Shown here piece by piece: positions 45,340 to 57,019 of a stretch of 64,000 bases of DNA. A model generated the notes under the pieces. That model saw only the letters and a list, made by a program, of their open reading frames with translations, did not search any database and was not told the DNA's origin. The translations under genes and the position numbers were made by a program. Source of the stretch: Prochilodus magdalenae (lineage: Eukaryota > Chordata > Actinopteri > Characiformes > Prochilodontidae); NCBI GenBank assembly GCA_024036415.1, contig JAMWET010000024.1:124001-188000 (forward strand), in the 5' to 3' direction. Every line of letters starts with the position of its first letter. Positions within the stretch are counted from its first letter, which is position 1.

Positions 45340-45606
45340 TATAACCTATATTGTATCATCTCCTCTTACTCTATATATTATATTTATATTAACATCTGTA
45401 TTTCTCTACCACTCCACTGTCTATGATTGTACATACTGCATCCTTTGCATTGCTTGCCCAGGTTACTTTCCTGCATGTCATATGTAATAATACTGTATTT
45501 TGCACTTTTGGTTAGATCCTACTAACAGCATTCACTGGCTCTGTACATGTTTAATCTAATCTAATCTAATCTAATCTAATCTAATCTAATCTAATCTAAT
45601 CTAATC
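45340..45606 (+). mobile_element. LINE 3' end with CTAAT tail
   Basis: This has the same order as the 14243 copy: GTATTTTGCACTTTTGGTTA, CACTGGCTCTGTACATG, then about ten uninterrupted CTAAT units at 45552-45605. The AATGACAATAAAG segment just before the tail in the 14-kb copy is missing here, indicating a small terminal deletion or collapse. It is 5'-truncated. Confidence 0.8.
45552..45605. repeat. CTAAT pentanucleotide microsatellite
   Basis: About ten perfect CTAAT units that have expanded from the LINE tail. The array is longer than in the sister copy at 14533-14555. Confidence 0.97.
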
Positions 45607-47272
45607 ACTTCATGTTAACTAATGCATTACTTCATGTTAGTTACTCAATACTTTAGGTGAAGTGTTACCCACTGGCCTTTATAGTTCATGTCTCAGAGGT
45701 ACATGTGACAACAGATGCTATAGCAACTGTGTTAACCGTTTTTCAACCAAGCACTGAATCTGTTCAAGATAGAGGGATGGATAAATAGATAGTTGGCCAG
45801 ATAGATAGATAAATCATTGGATATATAAAGCTGCCTTCTGTTATGCTAAAGTGAAATATGGGAGCATTCTGGGCTGACATAACTGGGGCCTGCATGACAC
45901 AGTGTGACACATACTGCCAGTTCAGCCTCGATTTGTGCTCCCACTAGAGTCCACCACAGGTGGCAGACCTGACAGCAGACAGCAACATATTGGCCTTTCA
46001 TTGTGTGTACACACAGCAAATTCTCCACGAACCTGTTGTTGTTTACACACATTTAGGGGGTGCTCTTTAGTCTTTCCCACCAATCAGCTCAGGCATAATC
46101 TGCCTAATAGATAAATAATGCCCACAGGCCTCTGAGGCTGAGCATCAATTTGCAGTTGGCCACATGCCTATACAAGTACTTCAGGTTAAGCCAGTTTTCA
46201 TATGAGAAAAATGAAAAGTGTGTTTGTATCCTGTGGAAGCTCAAAACCTGTTTACCATCTTCCCCCGAAATGTCACTGGGCTCCTCTGAATTACAGGGTT
46301 ATTATATAGTCTGAATATGAATACTGCAACATTCAAGCCACGAGCAAGCTTGTGTGGGTCCTGGCCTGACCAAGGCCCTGAGCAAAACCTGACCTGCCTA
46401 TTTCATACCACACACACTTTTATTTCCATCACAGTCATCTGCTGTTAATAACGATATTAACTCACTAGCTCTTCTGCTATATTCACTTACTGACTTTCTT
46501 ACTTAGAAATGAAGCCTTAAGGGACATAGATAACTGGAGATCTAAAAGAATATGTTAGCAAAGTGAAAATTTAATATAAATTTTAATATATATATATATC
46601 AAGGCATCATTTCTGAATAGGATCAATATTTCTATGTCTAATCCTTGGAAACCGTGCAATTCCAATGATGCAGTGATATTCCAGGGGGGAAATATATGCA
46701 GGACAAAAATAACTACATGGCTTAGATCCAGGCCTTCCTTCAAGAGTAGCAGCACATACTCAGAGGTGTTACGAACATCAAACTTTCTGAAATACATAAA
46801 ACATTCACATAACAGCCGTAAAGTCAACTTTCAAAGTCCTTTTGCTGTCGAGAGAATTCTGGATGATCCATGTTCAGAGCAAATGGGGGAGCGGACAAGC
46901 AGAGGCACAAGAACAGCTGGACTGCAATTCCCACGCTGAGGGAGAGCGAGAGAGCAATGCTTGATGAACACTTCTGCAGTTGCTGTCATTTACTGCTCCC
47001 CAACCCATCCTGCAAACTCACACTCCTTTTCCTCCTTTGTACCTTCCATCTGCAGGACCACCAGGAGATGTACAAGGTGCCTCAAAAGCATATTACTGGT
47101 TATGCTGTGTTATTGGTAAAGTTAGAGGGCAGGTGGGTGACGGGCAGAAGACAGGATTTAATATTTTTAGAGGAGTAGCATGTGGTTTGGGCCAGAGAAA
47201 AAACAAAAAGGGAGAGGGAGAAAAATCAGCGACAGACCCACAATTTCATTATAGAGTATTCCTGCTTATATT
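45607..47272. other. Gene-free stretch
   Basis: A degenerate GATA array lies at 45775-45815 and a short TA run at 46586-46600. Overlapping frames at 46634-47178 have no domain and no convincing splice structure. Confidence 0.5.
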
Positions 47273-47326
47273 TCTGTATTTATATGTGTATGTGTACTTT
47301 TGTGTATATGTATATGTGTATATACG
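47273..47326. repeat. TATG/TGTA microsatellite
   Basis: An imperfect TATATG/TGTATG run directly adjoining the Tc1 terminus at 47329. Confidence 0.85.
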
Positions 47327-47328
47327 TA

Positions 47329-47815
47329 CAGTGGGGTGTGAAAGTTTGGGCAGCGTTGTTAATTTTCCTGATTTACCTTTATAAAGCATTGATGGTTTGG
47401 ATAAAAAAATGCGTTAAATATATAATATAGGGGACAAACACAGTGATATTTGAGTAGTGAAATGAAGTTTATATGATTTACAGAAAGTGTGCAATAATTG
47501 GTTAAACAAAAGTAGGCAGGTGCATAAATTTGGGCACTGTTGTCATTTTATTGATTTTAAAACCTTTAGAACTAATTATTGGAACTCAAATTTGGTTTGG
47601 TAAGTTCACCCTTGACCTCCATACACAGGTGACTCCAATTATGAGAAAGGGTATTTAAGGCGGGCAATTGTAAGTTTTTCTCCTCTTTGCATCTTCTCTG
47701 AAAAGTCGCAGCATGGGAGTCTCAAAACAACTTTCAAATGACCTGAAAACAAAGATTATTATTGTTCATAGCCTCACTGTAGCTTCTATAACCAGAGACA
47801 AAATAGGAATGTTTT
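47329..47815 (+). mobile_element. Tc1/mariner 5' portion, family D
   Basis: It starts at a TA (47327-47328) with CAGTGGGGTGTGAAAGTTTG, a terminal repeat type shared by several fish Tc1 families. A 5' leader follows, with GAGAAAGGGTATTTAAGGCG and CTCTTTGCATCTTCTCTGAA. At 47713 a start codon begins MGVSKQLSNDLKTKIIIVHS, the N-terminus of a Tc1 transposase, which breaks off within the first helix-turn-helix (about 47815). The rest of the element is missing; a SINE follows directly. Confidence 0.85.
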
Positions 47816-47824
47816 AAAACAGCA

Positions 47825-48125
47825 CTGGGTCCCATTCCCAGGTGGGGTGTTCATAGTCCTTTCTGTCTGGCGTTTGCATGTTCTCCCGTGTAGGTTTCCT
47901 CCTACAATTCAAAGACGTGTAATCAGGTGAATGTGAGAGATGCTACATTGCCCCAGGTGTTAGTGTGTGTGTATGTGTATGTCTCTCCTGTGTATGTCTG
48001 CCCTGTGATGGAATGCAGGCCTGTCCAGGGTGTAACCTGTCTTGGTTTACGCTCCATCACCCACCCACCTCCACCCTGTGACCCAATAGGATTAAGTGGG
48101 TTAGAAGATGAGTGAGTGAGTAAAA
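47825..48125 (+). mobile_element. tRNA-headed SINE with RTE-like tail (plus)
   Basis: It begins within the B-box region (GGGTCCCATTCCCAGGTGGG), continues with GTTTGCATGTTCTCCCGTGT, a GGTTTCCTCC segment, CTGCCCTGTGATGGAATGCA, CCTGTCCAGGGTGTAACCTG, and ends GGATTAAGTGGGTTAGAAGA followed by TGAGTGAGTGAG. This is a very widespread vertebrate repeat. The 5' tRNA-like head is truncated. The minus-strand relative is at 19130-19433. Confidence 0.8.
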
Positions 48126-48814
48126 CAACATTGATTGTTAACCTTGGATTTACCTGCCCAGGCACTAGTCTTGAAAGACCACAAATTGAACGAGTGCAAC
48201 TGTTTTCTTATATTTCAAGAGCTACAGTTTTAACTGGTGATAAGTGCTGTAGAAAACTGGCGATGATGACTTTTTTTTTATTTCTGGTGGAAATAAAAGC
48301 TTTGGGTTTAACCCGTATTAGAAGAGTGCAAAGGGAATAACATTTATAAACATTTTCATTGGCACTGGAGGACTTTTTTTGTCTAAGTGTCAAGACTTAG
48401 ATCCAGCCATGCTAAGATCCCATTTGGAATGGTGGCTATCCCTTCATTCTAATGGTGGCAGAAAATCTGAACAAACTGTGAAGTTTACCAGTTTAAAGAG
48501 TTTTGGAGGCACACTTTGCAGTCAAAAATAATATCTCACAGTATAGCACAATATATCATAAAGCAATATGCAATACCATCACAAAGCTGTCAAACAGGGG
48601 CTCTTTGGAGTGATGGTGTAGAGAAATCACATTTGGATCCCTGCAGAACCTTTCAGTGGACGGTACTTTAAAGAACCAATTTCATGGTTGCGTCATATGC
48701 ACAGGCTTGAGTGTATATGGTCAATCTGCATGCTTTGTGGAGTTTGTTAGTGAAAATATTACTGTTTATTTATTGAATTTTACTAACAGTTTATTTGTTG
48801 AATTTAAATGTAAA
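48126..48814. other. Gene-free stretch with MITE scrap
   Basis: A fragment at 48611-48690 (GAGTGATGGTGTAGAGAA, CCTGCAGAACCTTTCAGTGG, TTTAAAGAACCAATTTC) resembles the end of the GGTTCT-type MITE. No gene. Confidence 0.45.
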
Positions 48815-49049
48815 GGTAATGTCAGCATACCACCAAGAAGGACGAACCACATCCAACTGGATTAACTGTGGACGCAAGAGGAAGCTGTCTGAAAGGGATG
48901 TTCGGGTGCTAACTCGGATTGTATCCAAAAAACATAAAACCACGGCCGCCCAAATGACGCTGTATTGGGCGCAAAAGGAGGCCCTACACCATACTAATAA
49001 ATGATTGTGCTCTAAAACCAGGTGTTTCAGTTTCATTGTCCAACCCCTG
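48815..49049 (+). mobile_element. Tc1/mariner fragment, family E, 3' portion
   Basis: The frame reads VMSAYHQEGRTTSNWINCGR, then KRKLSERDVRVLTRIVSKKH and KTTAAQMT: the first and second helix-turn-helix of a Tc1 transposase with the GRKRKL linker (GRPR-like motif). It then jumps by deletion to the last codons (YWAQKEALHHTNK, stop) and the intact right terminal repeat (CAGGTGTTTCAGTTTCATTG then TCCAACCCCTG). The left terminus is missing. It shares its right end with 50358-50889 but retains a different internal part. Confidence 0.9.
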
Positions 49050-49916
49050 TAAATATAGATCCGCATGTCCAAGTCAACAACGAGATTGTTTTTAATGGTG
49101 TATCACAAATCTTAAAAAATTGCTATTGGCTGATAGTGATAATATCGTACCTCATTACTGACCACAGTCTGCACTCTCACTGTGTAAAGGTCTAGGTGCG
49201 CAGCTGCTGCCTGGTATACTGACTGGTGAAGCTGGGCTTTCAATATATTTCACAGTGTTGAAAAATGTGGTCTAGCAAAGGTAACACCTGAGCTAGGGGC
49301 AGCTGTCAGGGCAATGACACTGACTGAACTGTGAATGTCTCTGGTGTTTGGTCTAAAGCTACAGCTCCTGAGAAGCAGGTAAAGGTGTGAAAGTGTGGGA
49401 GACAGTATGAGGTTATGACAGGCCCCTCAAGCCCATGGTCAGATTTAAAAAAACTGCAGATGACAAGCCCCTGATGATATTACATTTTTTATTCCCCTGA
49501 AACCACAGAAAAATGAACTGTCTTTGCTAGGCCCTGCTCGCCACCCTCTGGGAAATTAAAATGGAGAAAATGGAAAGATTTGGAGAATGGCGGGTGACTG
49601 CATGGATGTGAGCCTAACTGTACAGGGCAACAATGTGGCATATCAGCAGAAAACACTCGTTTCTATTAATAAGACATGCAAAGTTACAGTAATTGAAAAT
49701 AAATCCCCACCAAAAACCCCTTTAACAGACCAACTGTGCTAGTATACAGTCCTAGACCTATAGACATATATTATGTTCATTGGAATAGGGTTTAAAAACT
49801 TGTACACAAGCATGTTGCAGTGTTGCATTTGCATTATTGAGTATGGGTTATTTGGTTGCATCAAAAATTTGAAAAGAAATGAGAATTTTCACTACTATTT
49901 TCACATTCCTTAGATA
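49050..49916. other. Gene-free stretch
   Basis: No recognisable gene or element. Confidence 0.5.
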
Positions 49917-50355
49917 TTACTACACTCACTGTCCATTTACAGATGGTCGATCCATTTTTCTGAATACATTATTAATCCCCTTTTTACCCTGTTCTTCAAT
50001 GGTCAGGACCCCGACAGGACCACCACAGAACAGGTATTATGTGAGTGCTGAATCATTCTCAGCCTCTGTGTCTGATCCACTCATACCAGCACAACGCACA
50101 CTAACACACCACCACCAAGTCAGTGTAACTGCAGTGCTGAAAATGATCCACCACCCACATTGCTTTGTGGCAGTCTTGTGGGGGTCCTGACCTTTAAACA
50201 ATAGAGTTAAAGAGGGCTAACAATGTACAGAGAAACAGATGGGCTACGGTCTGTAATAGTAGAGCTACAGTGCTCCTATATGGAAAGTAGATCTGAAAAA
50301 ATGGATAATGAATGTAGAAATAATTCAGTGATTTTAATGTTATGGCTCATCGGTG
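49917..50355. mobile_element. Foldback DNA element, family E, copy 2
   Basis: The left arm starts CTACACTCACTGTCCATTTA and includes TGTTCTTCAATGGTCAGGAC and CCACCACAGAACAGGTATTA. The right arm carries inverted versions (TTGTGGCAGTCTTGTGGGGG, CCTGACCTTTAAACAATAGA, AATGGATAATGAATGTAG) and ends TTTTAATGTTATGGCTCATC then GGTGTA. It is non-coding. The right end coincides with the TA into which the Tc1 at 50358 inserted. It is related to the longer copy at 20398. Confidence 0.75.
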
Positions 50356-50357
50356 TA

Positions 50358-50889
50358 CAGGGGTTGGACAATGAAACTGAAACACCTGTCATTTTAGTGT
50401 GGGAGGTCTCATGGCTAAATTGGACCAGCCTGGTGGCCAATCTTCATTAATTGCACATTGCACCAGTAAGAGCAGAGTGTGAAGGTTCAGTTAGCAGGTA
50501 AGAGCACAGTTCTGCTCAAAATATTGCAATGCACACAACATTATGGGTGACATACCAGAGTTCAAAAGAGGACAAATTGTTGGTGCACGTCTTGCTGGCG
50601 CATCTGTGACCAAGACAGCAAGTCTTTGTGATGTATCAAGAGCCACGGTATCCAGGGTAATGTCAGCATACCACCAAGAAGGACGAACCTCCACCAGCAT
50701 CATGTAGTGACCTGGCCACTATCCTGCAAGAAGAATGGCTTAAAATCCCTCTGACCACTGTGCAGGACTTGTATATGTCATTCCCAAGACCAACTGACGC
50801 TGTATTGGCCACAAAAGGAGGCCCTACACCATACTAATAAATGATTGTGGTCTAAAACCAGGTGTTTCAGTTTCATTGTCCAACCCCTG
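50358..50889 (+). mobile_element. Tc1/mariner derivative, family E, near-intact ends
   Basis: 532 bp flanked by TA at 50356-50357 and 50890-50891. The terminal inverted repeats are perfect over about 30 bp, starting CAGGGGTTGGACAATGAAAC and ending with its complement. The interior starts the transposase (IPEFKRGQIVGARLAGASVT, then KTASLCDVSRATVSRVMSAY), stops within the linker and jumps by deletion to the C-terminal EWLKIPLTTVQDLYMSFPR-like segment and PTPY-like end. It lacks the whole DDE catalytic domain. The excellent ends suggest it moved relatively recently using a transposase supplied in trans. Confidence 0.95.
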
Positions 50890-50891
50890 TA

Positions 50892-51298
50892 TATCACCTG
50901 TGTTGATTTTGTTGTAAAGTCTCTCCCATGTCAAGAAGCTTTTATTTAATCTCGTATCCATAGCCGTGTTATAATAAAGTTTTTTTTTAAAACATAAATA
51001 CAGATATTCACTAGTGCATGGCTGCCTTGGTGCCAAGCATATGATAAACAAAGCATGTGATTAGCAGTGACTGGCAGCAAATCCTTCTCCCGTTAACCAT
51101 ATTAGATTTTAACACAGGTGTTGACATGTACAGTCAGACGGCATAACGGGCGTCACACCTTAGCAAAGACACCAAGAACACCCAAGCTGGTTTTACCTGA
51201 TCCACAGCTAAGATGTACTGAAAATGCCTATCACTTTTCCATGATGCAGATTTAGGAATGGACAGAACACCATATTCCTATATACAGTTTGTATATAT
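50892..51298. other. Gene-free stretch
   Basis: Nothing recognisable. Confidence 0.5.
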
Positions 51299-51739
51299 AC
51301 ACATCATCAAAAGAATAGTTGCACCAAGAAAGAATCGACCAACAGGAATAAAACTTGGTGGGTAGGTTTGACATTGTGAGCACCAAGATCAACAGTTTGT
51401 TGTCACATGTCACAAATCTCGAAGGCCTTGTGTCATGCATCCTCCCCCTCCAAATCTGCAGGGACTGTGTGAAAATATTCAAGCTGCATGACATGGATTA
51501 TTGCAGGACACCATTAGTAACCTCTACCACTCCATGCTGAGAAGTCTGGCATGTTAGTGAATATGGTGGCTCAACAACATACTGAGAGACACTTCTGTAT
51601 GTGTACCTCAATAAATATTAATTATATCAGTAAATTCATCAGCATTTATTCTTCCTGATAACCTTTATCTTCCTTCCTAATAGCACTGCAGTCCAACACT
51701 TCCTTTTGGGTGCAACTATTCTACTCTTTTGATGATAAT
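51299..51739 (+). mobile_element. Tc1/mariner derivative, family A, copy 5 (plus)
   Basis: The left end ATCATCAAAAGAATAGTTGC (51304) and the right end GTGCAACTATTCTACTCTTT then TGATGAT (to about 51737) are clear inverted repeats. The 5' leader AATAAAACTTGGTGGGTAGG passes by a large internal deletion into a degraded INSLLSHVTNLEGLV segment, then LQICRDCVKIFKLHDMDYCR, the C-terminal block shared with copy 4. The DDE core is lost. A CTCAATAAATATTA polyadenylation-type signal precedes the right end. The exact TA borders are ambiguous. Confidence 0.88.
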
Positions 51740-54684
51740 ATCCATACTACATACATACATACTATCAAAAAGCAAGTTACCCTGGCTGATGGAAAAGGGT
51801 TTTTCACATAAACAGTGGCTTAACACCAAGCTGTAAGTCACATAATTCCACCCCACTTAATCACACCAAAAACATGGCGTGGGGAGCGTGTCCAGCACAG
51901 TATGTTTACACTAATCCAAAGCTTGTGTGTCTGGGTGGCATGGAGATTTCAGTCCTAATTAGGGAGCTGCGCGGCATCTCTGAGCTGCAAACAACGTGGC
52001 CATAAAAAGATGGAAAGATAAACATCAAATTAAATTTCTCATTCTGCTCGTTTTGATGCAGCGTCTAATCATGATAGCCTGTATCATCTAAAGTTTCTTT
52101 GCGTAACTCTAGTGAATGGAAACACGACTGGATTTTTATTTCTTACTGTCAAACATTCATAAATGCGCATAATTATTTGCACAATGTTTAACGGGAAACC
52201 CGGACAATGGAGCCAGACTGCTTTTCCAAGTAATTCTGAAAAATTCTTGTGCCTATTCATAATGAAATAACAGTGGACATAACAAGAATACACAAGATAA
52301 GGATTCACACTTCTGTCTGAACAGCAAAGTCCCTGAGGATTAGGTCTATTCCTAGCCCCCTTGGTCTACTGTTAGCCATAGCTTGCTCCTATAACATCTT
52401 ACTGAACACCAGACCCTGATGCAGTACTCTTCCTAGACGGTTGTGATTCATGTTGTAAGGATCGATTTCTTTCCTGCACAGCTTTTAACCATTCCAGGTT
52501 CTTTGGGTGGCTTTTTTTGCCACACCAGTGATTTTATCCATTTCAACTAGCAGCGGACGTTCCCAGAGAACGTTACCTACAAGTTCTGATAAGTTTTAGT
52601 GTAATGTTCCAAGTTTTAAAGACACTTCTAGTTCCTATAAGTTGCATGTTAACTAAGACTAACACGTTTACTGCAACGTCCAGAGGTTTCTCAGAACACT
52701 TTAGAGCAAATCATTTCTAGCTGCGATGTTTGTGCACATATGGCTGCTGTCGGAACAAAACCAGACAAATCTGTCAAATGATCACTCTAACACTTTTAAT
52801 ACTTTACGTTTAATGGAACTCAATGAAACCAGATTTATTTTTTCCAAGTAGCTCTGGTTATTTCTTTTGGCCAATTCATCATTAAATTCCCACATGATGT
52901 AATGGACAACAGGCATTTTCTGTTATGCCATGAATAGAAAAATCACAACTGCAATACAGACACGAGTAAAAGAGCTGCACTGTGTACCAAGTACCATTGT
53001 TTCTCAGTATGACTGGTTTGCATTTTCTTTGTAGTTTTTGATCTAGCTCCCTTTCTTCTGTACTATTACTGCACCTAATGGATTCACAACAGAGAAGAAC
53101 TCGAATCAAAAGTAGGTCTATGACTAATTTACACAGACTACACAGTACACGCTTAAACATTGTGCAAGGCTAAATCCGAGGGGGGTTTTCAAAAAGTATT
53201 CTCCTAGAAATGAATAAAGTAACTTTACTCCGGATGCTGGCGTTCAAAATGCACTGTGAACTAAATATACTTTTTCATAAATTGAAGACTGCATACTTCT
53301 ATGCACAATGTGCAGTCAGAGAGAAAAGCAAGCTGGAACTACTCTTTGATATAAAAGTACATTGATACAATGTGCCAACTCTCCCGGGGTCACGACAAGC
53401 CAAATCCAGCTATTTGTTCTAAGAGCTTCCGCAACGGGAAAATGGCAATTATGCATCAGATCTGCTAAGTGCAGTCTCACAGTCCTTCTTTAAAAAAGCC
53501 CTTATTTCAAAAAGCCTGCTTCTTACTACTGAATTGCTATTAGCACGTTTGTTGTGACCTCTGGCTAAACCTTCATCTCGCCCCATAATTGAAACTCCCT
53601 GTTTGCTCTGCCCCAGCATCTGTCAAGCGAAAGACGCATTTCAATTTGCGGCTTCCTCTGGGCTTTACCCTTCCCTCCCGAGGCTGCCAGCAAAACAGTA
53701 ATTAGAAGGGCTCCCAGAATAGGATAGCAAGGCCTTTTGAAAACTGTTAATTACAACTTGATGAAGCCCGAGCTACCGCACGTCTATTATCAACCACTTG
53801 TAGGGATTCAGGGGGTCCTAATAAAACCTGAACATGTCTGAGTGAAAGTGAAGTAAAAAAAAAAAAAGTTTATCTGTTAAAGAGGTAAAAGTTTTAGACT
53901 GGATCTCAGTGTGTCAATTCATGTGCTCCATCTCAAGGCTTTGTGAATTATTTAAAACTCTAGACAGCCGAGTAAAGTCAATGATATTCGAGTGGAATTT
54001 AAAGCAATACAAAAATAAAGACCACCTATCAAGACTGCTGTAGATGGTGTGGTCAATCTGGGCAAAGTCAAACCACTGCTGGTGCTGATAGCTGACCAAA
54101 TGAATGTATAATTAGCTGGTGGAATTATTACATGACCAGAACAAGCAACAAGCTTAATTATATCCCTCTAAAGAGTAAGATGAAGAACTCTTTCACTCTA
54201 ATTAAACTAAGCAATGGATTTGCCTCTGCCCACTTGGAGCTGTTCACCAACAGTCAATTTTACAGCTTGAGAGTGCTCACTCATTAGCACAGTACAATAA
54301 CTCGACTTTTATTTGTTTCAGCTTCCTGCAAACAGAATCATTCAGCCAAGACATGCTTCTAGTTTGCTTCTTTACTGTTGCACTGGGACTAGTGTACAGT
54401 ACAGTGTAAAGTTATAGACCACCCTTAATAATTTGATTTCCACTTAAAAGGGTCATTAAGCACATGAATCATATTTATTTCTCATGAGATAACATTTCTG
54501 AGGAGATTAGATCTAAGATAATCTACATGCATATGAATTGAATATGAGTTGATCTGGTAGCCTTCCAAACCTGCCACCCTCAGTATGTAACAACTGTACC
54601 TTAAAATTACAACTTCAGGGTGAGTTTGCTACACTGCCTTACAATATGGACAATGGACTGGACAGCCTCCTTAGAATTTAGAAC
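51740..54684. other. Repeat-poor, gene-free stretch; candidate conserved non-coding DNA
   Basis: Mostly single-copy. At 53400-54350 the sequence is free of mobile elements, with balanced composition and repeated homeodomain-type cores: ACAGTAATTAGAAGGG (about 53694), CTGTTAATTACAACTTG, AGCTTAATTATATCCC and CTCTAATTAAAC. The pattern resembles enhancer DNA near developmental genes. A poly-A tract lies at 53849-53861. At 54396-54440 GACCACCCTTAATAATT may be a scrap of a TA-type MITE. No gene is visible. Confidence 0.4.
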
Positions 54685-54885
54685 CCACATACAGCCACTT
54701 GGGAATATACACAGTAGGGGGCAGTAAGCACACTTGGCTTGAGAGGTGGGCAGCCCTATCCATGGCACCCAAAGAACAGTTGAGGGTTATGTGTCTTGTT
54801 CAAGGGCACTTCAGTTGTGTCTTGTCAGTTCAGGGAATTGAACCAGTTCCCTTCTAGTCACAAGGCTGGTTTCCTATTTTCCAAG
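54685..54885 (-). mobile_element. V-SINE-like SINE, decayed copy (minus)
   Basis: It has the same order as the SINE at 21838: GGGGGCAGTAAGCACACTTG, GGGCAGCCCTATCCATGGCA, CAGTTGAGGGTTATGTG, CAAGGGCACTTCAG, a decayed B box (GGGAATTGAACCAG) and a CAAGGCTGGTTTCC A-box region. Substitutions are frequent (for example TGTCTTGTTCAAGG for TGCCTTGCTCAAGG), so it is older. Confidence 0.85.
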
Positions 54886-57019
54886 AAGTGGCCATCTCAA
54901 GAAGACTTTAGCAAACTTGCTATATGACATTTCTCTAATATGATTTGTTTTAGGATAGCGGTGAAACCTAAAACAACTGTAGAGGGACCACAGTGGCAAA
55001 AAATACCATTTCTTAAATGAACCTGCTTTAAAGTTTTATCTTTGAAAGAAAATCGAACTCCTCTTTAGAAGTCAAGAAGCCGCTACTGAAAAAATGAAGA
55101 AAAAAAAACCAAATTGTTGAGGAAAAGTTTTCTGCTTTGATCAGAAAATAGAGAAATAAAGGCTGATCTTTGCACAGTACTGCAACTAACAAGGAATTTA
55201 TGTGAGAGGGCACCGGTGTAACCAGTATGACTCAAACTACTTTTACCTAACTACTAAGGTCTGTTTGAGACTGCTTAACCTCATAGGGGCTACAAGCATC
55301 CCTAACTTGTTGCAAGGGTGTGAAATGCCTCCTAGTATTTGGGGAGTCCCATGTTGGTATCAGCATAAACTGGCTGCAAACTCACGCGCTATAGTGGTGT
55401 TAATATTAGTTTGAACTTTCCCTAAATTCGTACTTGAGTGTGTATTGTAATGGACAGTCTAAGATCAGAATAGGTTTATGTTCAGGGACCCTCTCAAGAA
55501 TTGTAATGTTGACATCTTCAGGGGCTGCAAGAGTAATTAGGGGATTCTATGGCCCCAAGAAGTCCCTGTATTTTGCACCATACTTGTAGATATGAAAATA
55601 AATATACCTACAACTTCAGAAATGTCTTGGCTAAATGACTATACTTGGTGTAATGGGGGAAAATGCATAAAATTTTACTTTTTAACAGACTTTGTCATTA
55701 ATATATAACATTTCTGATATTTTCTTATGAAACTGAATAAAGGACACTAACTGAAAACAGTCTTCATTAGCGGTACAGCAGTAGTCCAGGACAAAATGAC
55801 CTTATACTTCAAAATCAGTGTCTTTCCGCACAAATCGTTTTTCCAGCAAATCTGTGGTGGAAAAGCTCTCTACTAATCAATGTCATTCCCTTTTTAGACT
55901 GTTTTCAATGGAAAAATCAGTACATGTTTTGGGCACAACTTCCAACTCAATACGTCAAGCTGAAGGGCTTAATCTGACCCTTCTGAACGCGCGGATCAAG
56001 GCGGACAAATTCAGAAAGTCATGTAGGCCTAAAAGGGCAGCATGTAATTCTGCCTGAACACTGATGAGTTACACCGGTTTGCTCACACTAGGACCTAATA
56101 TAACAGTAGTGATGCAAGTCTGTTGCCAGATATGTGTGAGGGAAGCTTGTGACGTTGTGGTTCTAAGCAGCAGCGGCACTGCAGCTCGCCTCCAGGAGGA
56201 ACACAATGTCCACGCATCACAACACAAGCACAAATAGGACATGCTAACCAAACGAACTGTGATAACAGAGAACCTGAAACACACATACTCTCTTCAGACA
56301 GATAGACAACGGGGTCTGAAACTGCAGTTATATCGTGTGAAATATTAAATTATACTTCAGATATGATCACTGTCATAGTAACATCATAGTATTAACAGTA
56401 CATTTCCAGGAATGTCCACCAATTTCTCAAAATCTCTGCACAATTAAATGGTTCAAATGTGAATAGTCTTTCGGAGGGTTTTGAATTGCTTTCTTTCTAA
56501 CAGACTCAAAAAACAAACTTTAATCAATTTATTTTAATTCAGTTGAATTAATTCAAGGTCGAGGCAAACATTCCTGAAGGAAAACTAATTTATCACTATT
56601 TTACCATCATCAGAATTACTTATGGAACTCAGAAGATGTGTGTGGGTTCACTGGATTGTAAATAAAATGGCTGTATTTGGGTTGTAGACATGAAGACCAC
56701 TGGCTCCCATCACCACCTCTGTAAAAAAATCTGAGTCTGTAAGCTGTCCTATAAATGAAACCACTGTGAATGACTTTGTTAGCTTCTCGTTCACTGAAAT
56801 ATGCAGATATTTAGAATAATTAGTGGGATTTTCCTTTATACGTAAACTCAAATGAGCAAAAATGTGTCACCTTGTGTGTTTCAGGTGGTTGTAACTTCAG
56901 GCTCCTGCACTTGGCATTACATGAGGATGATGTGGCTATAAATACCTGTGGTGTGAGAGTGACGGGACTCATAGACTGAGACGAGGTTCTACAGTGCAGT
57001 AAATATCTTGTTCAATGTG
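54886..57019. other. Gene-free stretch
   Basis: No recognised element. The frames at 55818-56057 and the minus-strand pair at 56069-56286 have no domain. Confidence 0.5.

Noticed and set aside
46634..47430. Chain of overlapping 80-134 codon plus-strand frames as exons
   Set aside because: The frames overlap in different phases, the last runs into a TATG microsatellite and a Tc1 end, and no consistent splice sites link them.
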